This document shows, piece by piece, positions 60,601-64,000 of a stretch of DNA of 64,000 bases. The stretch comes from Muraenolepis orangiensis. Its lineage: Eukaryota; Chordata; Actinopteri; Gadiformes; Muraenolepididae. The notes beneath the pieces are model-generated. The model saw only the letters and a program-made list of their open reading frames with translations. It had not been told where the DNA came from and made no database searches. Location: contig JANIIK010000774.1 of assembly GCA_027704905.1 (NCBI GenBank), positions 111,001 through 175,000 on the forward strand. The letters are read 5' to 3'. The translations under genes were made by a program, and so were the position numbers. Each line of letters starts with the position of its first letter. The stretch's first letter is position 1.

Positions 60601-63600
60601 CGACTCGTTCATTGGAGACTCATTCATTGGAGACTCGTTCATTGGAGACTCGTTCATTGAACGACTCGTTCGTTAGAGACTTGTTCATGGGAGATTCGTT
60701 CATTGGAGACTCGTTCATTAGAGACTCGTTCATTGGAGACTCGTTCATGTGAGACTCGTTCATTGGAGACTCGTTCATTTGAGACTCGTTCATTGGAGAC
60801 TCGTTTATTGAACGACTCATTCATTGGAGACTCGTTCATTTGAGACTCGTTCATTTGAGACTCGTTCATTGGAGACCCGTTCATTGGAGACTCGTTCATT
60901 GGAGACTCGTTCATTGGAGACTCGTTCATTGAACGACTTGTTTATTGGAGTCTCGTTCATTTGAGACTTGTTCATTTGAGACTCGTTCATTGGAGACCTG
61001 TTCATTGGAGACTCGTTAATTTGAGACTTGTTCATTGGAGACTTGTTCATTTGAGAATAGTTCAGTGAACAACTCGTTCATTTGAGACTCGTACATTGGA
61101 GACTCGTTCATTTGAGACTCGTTCATTGAACGACTCGTTCATTGGAGATTTGTTCATTGGCGACTCATTCATTGAACGACTCGTTCATTTAAGACTCGTT
61201 CATTGGAGTCTCGTTCATTGGAGACTCGTTCATTGAACGACTCGTTCATTGGAGACTCATTCATTGGAGACTCGTTCATTGGAGACTCGTTCATTGAACG
61301 ACTCGTTCATTAGAGACTTGTTCATGGGAGACTCGTTCATTGGAGACTCGTTCATTAGAGACTCGTTAATTTGACACACGTTCATTGGAGACTCGTTCAG
61401 TGGAGACTCGTTCATTGGAGACTCGTTCATTTGAGACTCGTTCATTGGAGACTAGTTCATTTGAGACTCGTTCATTGGAGACTCATTCATTGAACTACTC
61501 GTTCATTGGAGATTCGTTCATTGGAGACTCGTTCATTGAACGACTCGTTCATTGAACGACTCGTTCAGTCAAGACTCGTTCATTGGAGACTCGTTTGTTT
61601 GAGACTCGTTCATTGAACGACTCGTACATTGGAGACTCTTTCATTGGAGACTCGTTCATTGGAGACTCGGTCATAAAATGACTTGTTCAATGGAGACTCG
61701 TTCTTTGAACGATTCGTTAATTTGAGACTCGTTCATTTGAGAATCGTTCTTTGGAGACTCGTTCATTGGAGACTCGTTCATTGGAGACTCGTTCATTGAA
61801 CGACTCGTTCGTTAGAGACTTGTTCATTGGAGACTCGTTCATTGGAGACTCGTTCATTAGAGACTCGTTAATTTGACACACGTTCATTGGAGACTCGTTC
61901 AGTGGAGACTCGTTCATTGGAGACTCGTTCATTTGAGACTCGTTCATTGGAGACTCGTTCATTTGAGACTCGTTCATTGGAGACTCGTTCATTGAACGAC
62001 TCGTTCATTGGAGATTCGTTCATTGGAGACTCGTTCATTGAACGACTCGTTCATTCAAGACTCGTTCATTGGAGACTTGTTTGTTTGAGACTCGTTCATT
62101 GAACGACTCGTTCATTGGAGACTCTTTAATTGGAGACTCGTTCATTGGAGACTCGGTCATTAAATGACTTGTTCATTGGAGACTCGTTCTTTGAACGATT
62201 CGTTAATTTGAGACTCGTTCATTTGAGAATCGTTCTATGGAGACTCGTTCATTTGAGACTCGTTCATTGGAGACTCGTTCATTGAACGAGTCGTTCATTG
62301 GTGACTCATTCATTGGAGACTCGTTCATTGGAGACTCGTTCAGTGCAGACTCGTTCATTGGAGACTCGTTCATTGGAGACTCGTTAATTTGAGACGCGTT
62401 CATTGGAGACTCGTTCATTAAACGACTCTTTCATTGAACGACTCGTTCATTGGTCACTCATTCATTGGAGACTCGTTCATTGGTCACTCATTCATTGGAG
62501 ACTCGTTCAGTGGAGACTCGTTCAATGGAGACTCGATCATTGAACGACTCCTTCATTGAATGACTCGTTCATTGGTCACTCATTCATTGGAGACTCGTTC
62601 ATTGTCACTAATTCATTGGAGACTCGTTCATTGGAGACTCGTTCAGTGGAGACTCGTTCAATGGAGACTCGTTCAATGGAGACCCGTTCATTGGAGACTC
62701 GTTCATTTGAGACTCGTCCATTGGAGACTCGTTCATTGAACGACTCATTCATTGAACGACTCGTTCATTGGTGACTCATTCATTGGAGACTCGTTAATTG
62801 GAGACTCGTTCATTGGAGACTCGTTCGTTTGAGATTCGTTCATTGAACGACTTGTTCATTGGAGACTCTTTCATTGGAGACTCGTTCATTGGAGACTCGT
62901 TCATTAAATGACTTGTTCATTGGAGACTCATTCTTTAAATGATTCGTTCATTTGAGACCCGTTAACTGGAGACTCGTTCATTGGAGACTCGTTCGTTTGA
63001 GACTCGTTCATTGAACGACTTGTTCATTGGAGACTCTTTCATTGGAGACTTGTTCATTGGAGACTCGTTCATTAAATGACTTGTTCATTGGAGACTCGTT
63101 CTTTAAACGATTCGTTCATTTGAGAACCGTTAATTGGAGACTCGTTCATTGGAGACTCGTTCAATGGAGACTCCTTCAATGGAGACCCGTTCATTCGAGA
63201 CTCGTTCATTGAACGACTCTTTCATTGAACGACTCGTTCATTGGTGACTCGTTCATTGGAGACTCGTTCAGTGGAGATTCGTTCATTGGAGACTCGTTCA
63301 TTGGAGACTCGTTCATTGGAGACTCGTTCATTGAACGACTCGTTCATTAGAGACTTGTTCATGGGAGACTCGTTCATTGGAGACTCGTTCATTAGAGACT
63401 CGTTAATTTGACACACATTCATTGGAGACTCATTCAGTGGAGACTCGTTCATTGGAGACTCGTTAATTTGAGACTCGTTCATTGGAGACTCGTTCATTTG
63501 AGACTCGTTCATTGGAGACTCGTTCATTGAACGACTCTTTCATTGGAGACTCGTTCATTGAACGACTCGTTCATTGAACGACTCGTTCATTCAAGACTCG

Positions 63601-64000
63601 TTCATTGGAGACTCGTTTGTTTGAGACTCGTTCATTGAACGACTCGTTCATTGGAGACTCTTTCATTGGAGACTCGTTCATTGGAGACTCGGTCATAAAA
63701 TGACTTATTCAATGGAGACTCGTTCTTTGAACGATTCATTAATTTGAGACTCGTTCATTTGAGAATCGTTCATTGGAGACGCGTTCATTTGATACTTGTT
63801 CATTTGAGACTCGTTCATTGGAGACCTGTTCATTGGAGACTCGTTCATTTGAGACTTGTTCATTGGAGACTTGTTCATTTGATTCTTGTTCATTGGAGAC
63901 CCGTTCATTGGAGACTCGTTCAGTGGAGACTCGTTCATTGGAGACTCGTTCATTGGAGACTCGGTCATTGAACGACTCGTTCGTTGGAGACTTGTTCATT
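51636..64000. repeat. 15/16-bp minisatellite array, right block
   Basis: Runs to the window end and probably beyond. Visible higher-order periods are 941 bp (56056-56524 against 56997-57465), 650 bp (58070-58401 against 58720-59051) and 1,545 bp (58720-59505 against 60265-61050). No gene or mobile element is seen in it. Confidence 0.95.

Noticed and set aside
42751..63999. Dozens of frames with LETRS, NESPM, NERVS or HWRLV repeats
   Set aside because: The 15-bp unit is divisible by three, so all frames stay open until a 16-bp unit shifts them. Overlapping frames on both strands are equally open, which is not expected of a gene.

Overview
The window looks like vertebrate, most probably ray-finned fish, nuclear DNA. 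It carries a Tc1 element with a 340-residue transposase of the Sleeping Beauty type, hAT- and pogo-type elements, L2 and other LINE tails, solo LTRs, long microsatellites, and a spliced host gene with intact exon borders. The bulk is tandem repeat, and almost all long open frames are repeat artefacts.

The one host gene I can support is on the minus strand. Five short exons (40637-40581, 36136-40, 35117-34930, 33424-33314, 28561-28498) join in frame into the N-terminal 170-odd residues of a DOK1/2/3-type docking protein. They encode the start methionine, the whole PH domain and the linker that precedes the PTB domain. The PTB exons are not in the window, so the intron after exon 5 is at least 28.5 kb long.

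Layout. 1-28497: a purine-rich GGTGA/GGAGA satellite forming that last intron, carrying six near-identical copies of a LINE 3' fragment that share one stop codon and were amplified with the array. 28562-33313 (intron 4): AAT microsatellite, a decayed pogo/Tigger element, telomere-like minisatellites, and an L2 tail in a 21-bp minisatellite. 33425-34929 (intron 3): the 21-bp minisatellite. 35118-36039 (intron 2): a (GA)n tract and a 590-bp (CT)n tract. 36137-40580 (intron 1): an AT microsatellite into which a Tc1 element and two hAT-like elements have inserted, with an LTR and a hAT MITE nested inside the latter two. 40638-42014: upstream region of the DOK-like gene, two diverged copies of a likely seed sequence, and a solo LTR with a perfect 5-bp target duplication. 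42015-64000: a 22-kb minisatellite of 15/16-bp units with several levels of higher-order repeat, interrupted by a LINE tail (48719-49328) and a 10-base assembly gap (51626-51635).

There is no operon or gene cluster. The points of interest are a compact signalling gene whose introns have been taken over by tandem repeats rich in splice-signal-like words, and the nesting and amplification history of the mobile elements.
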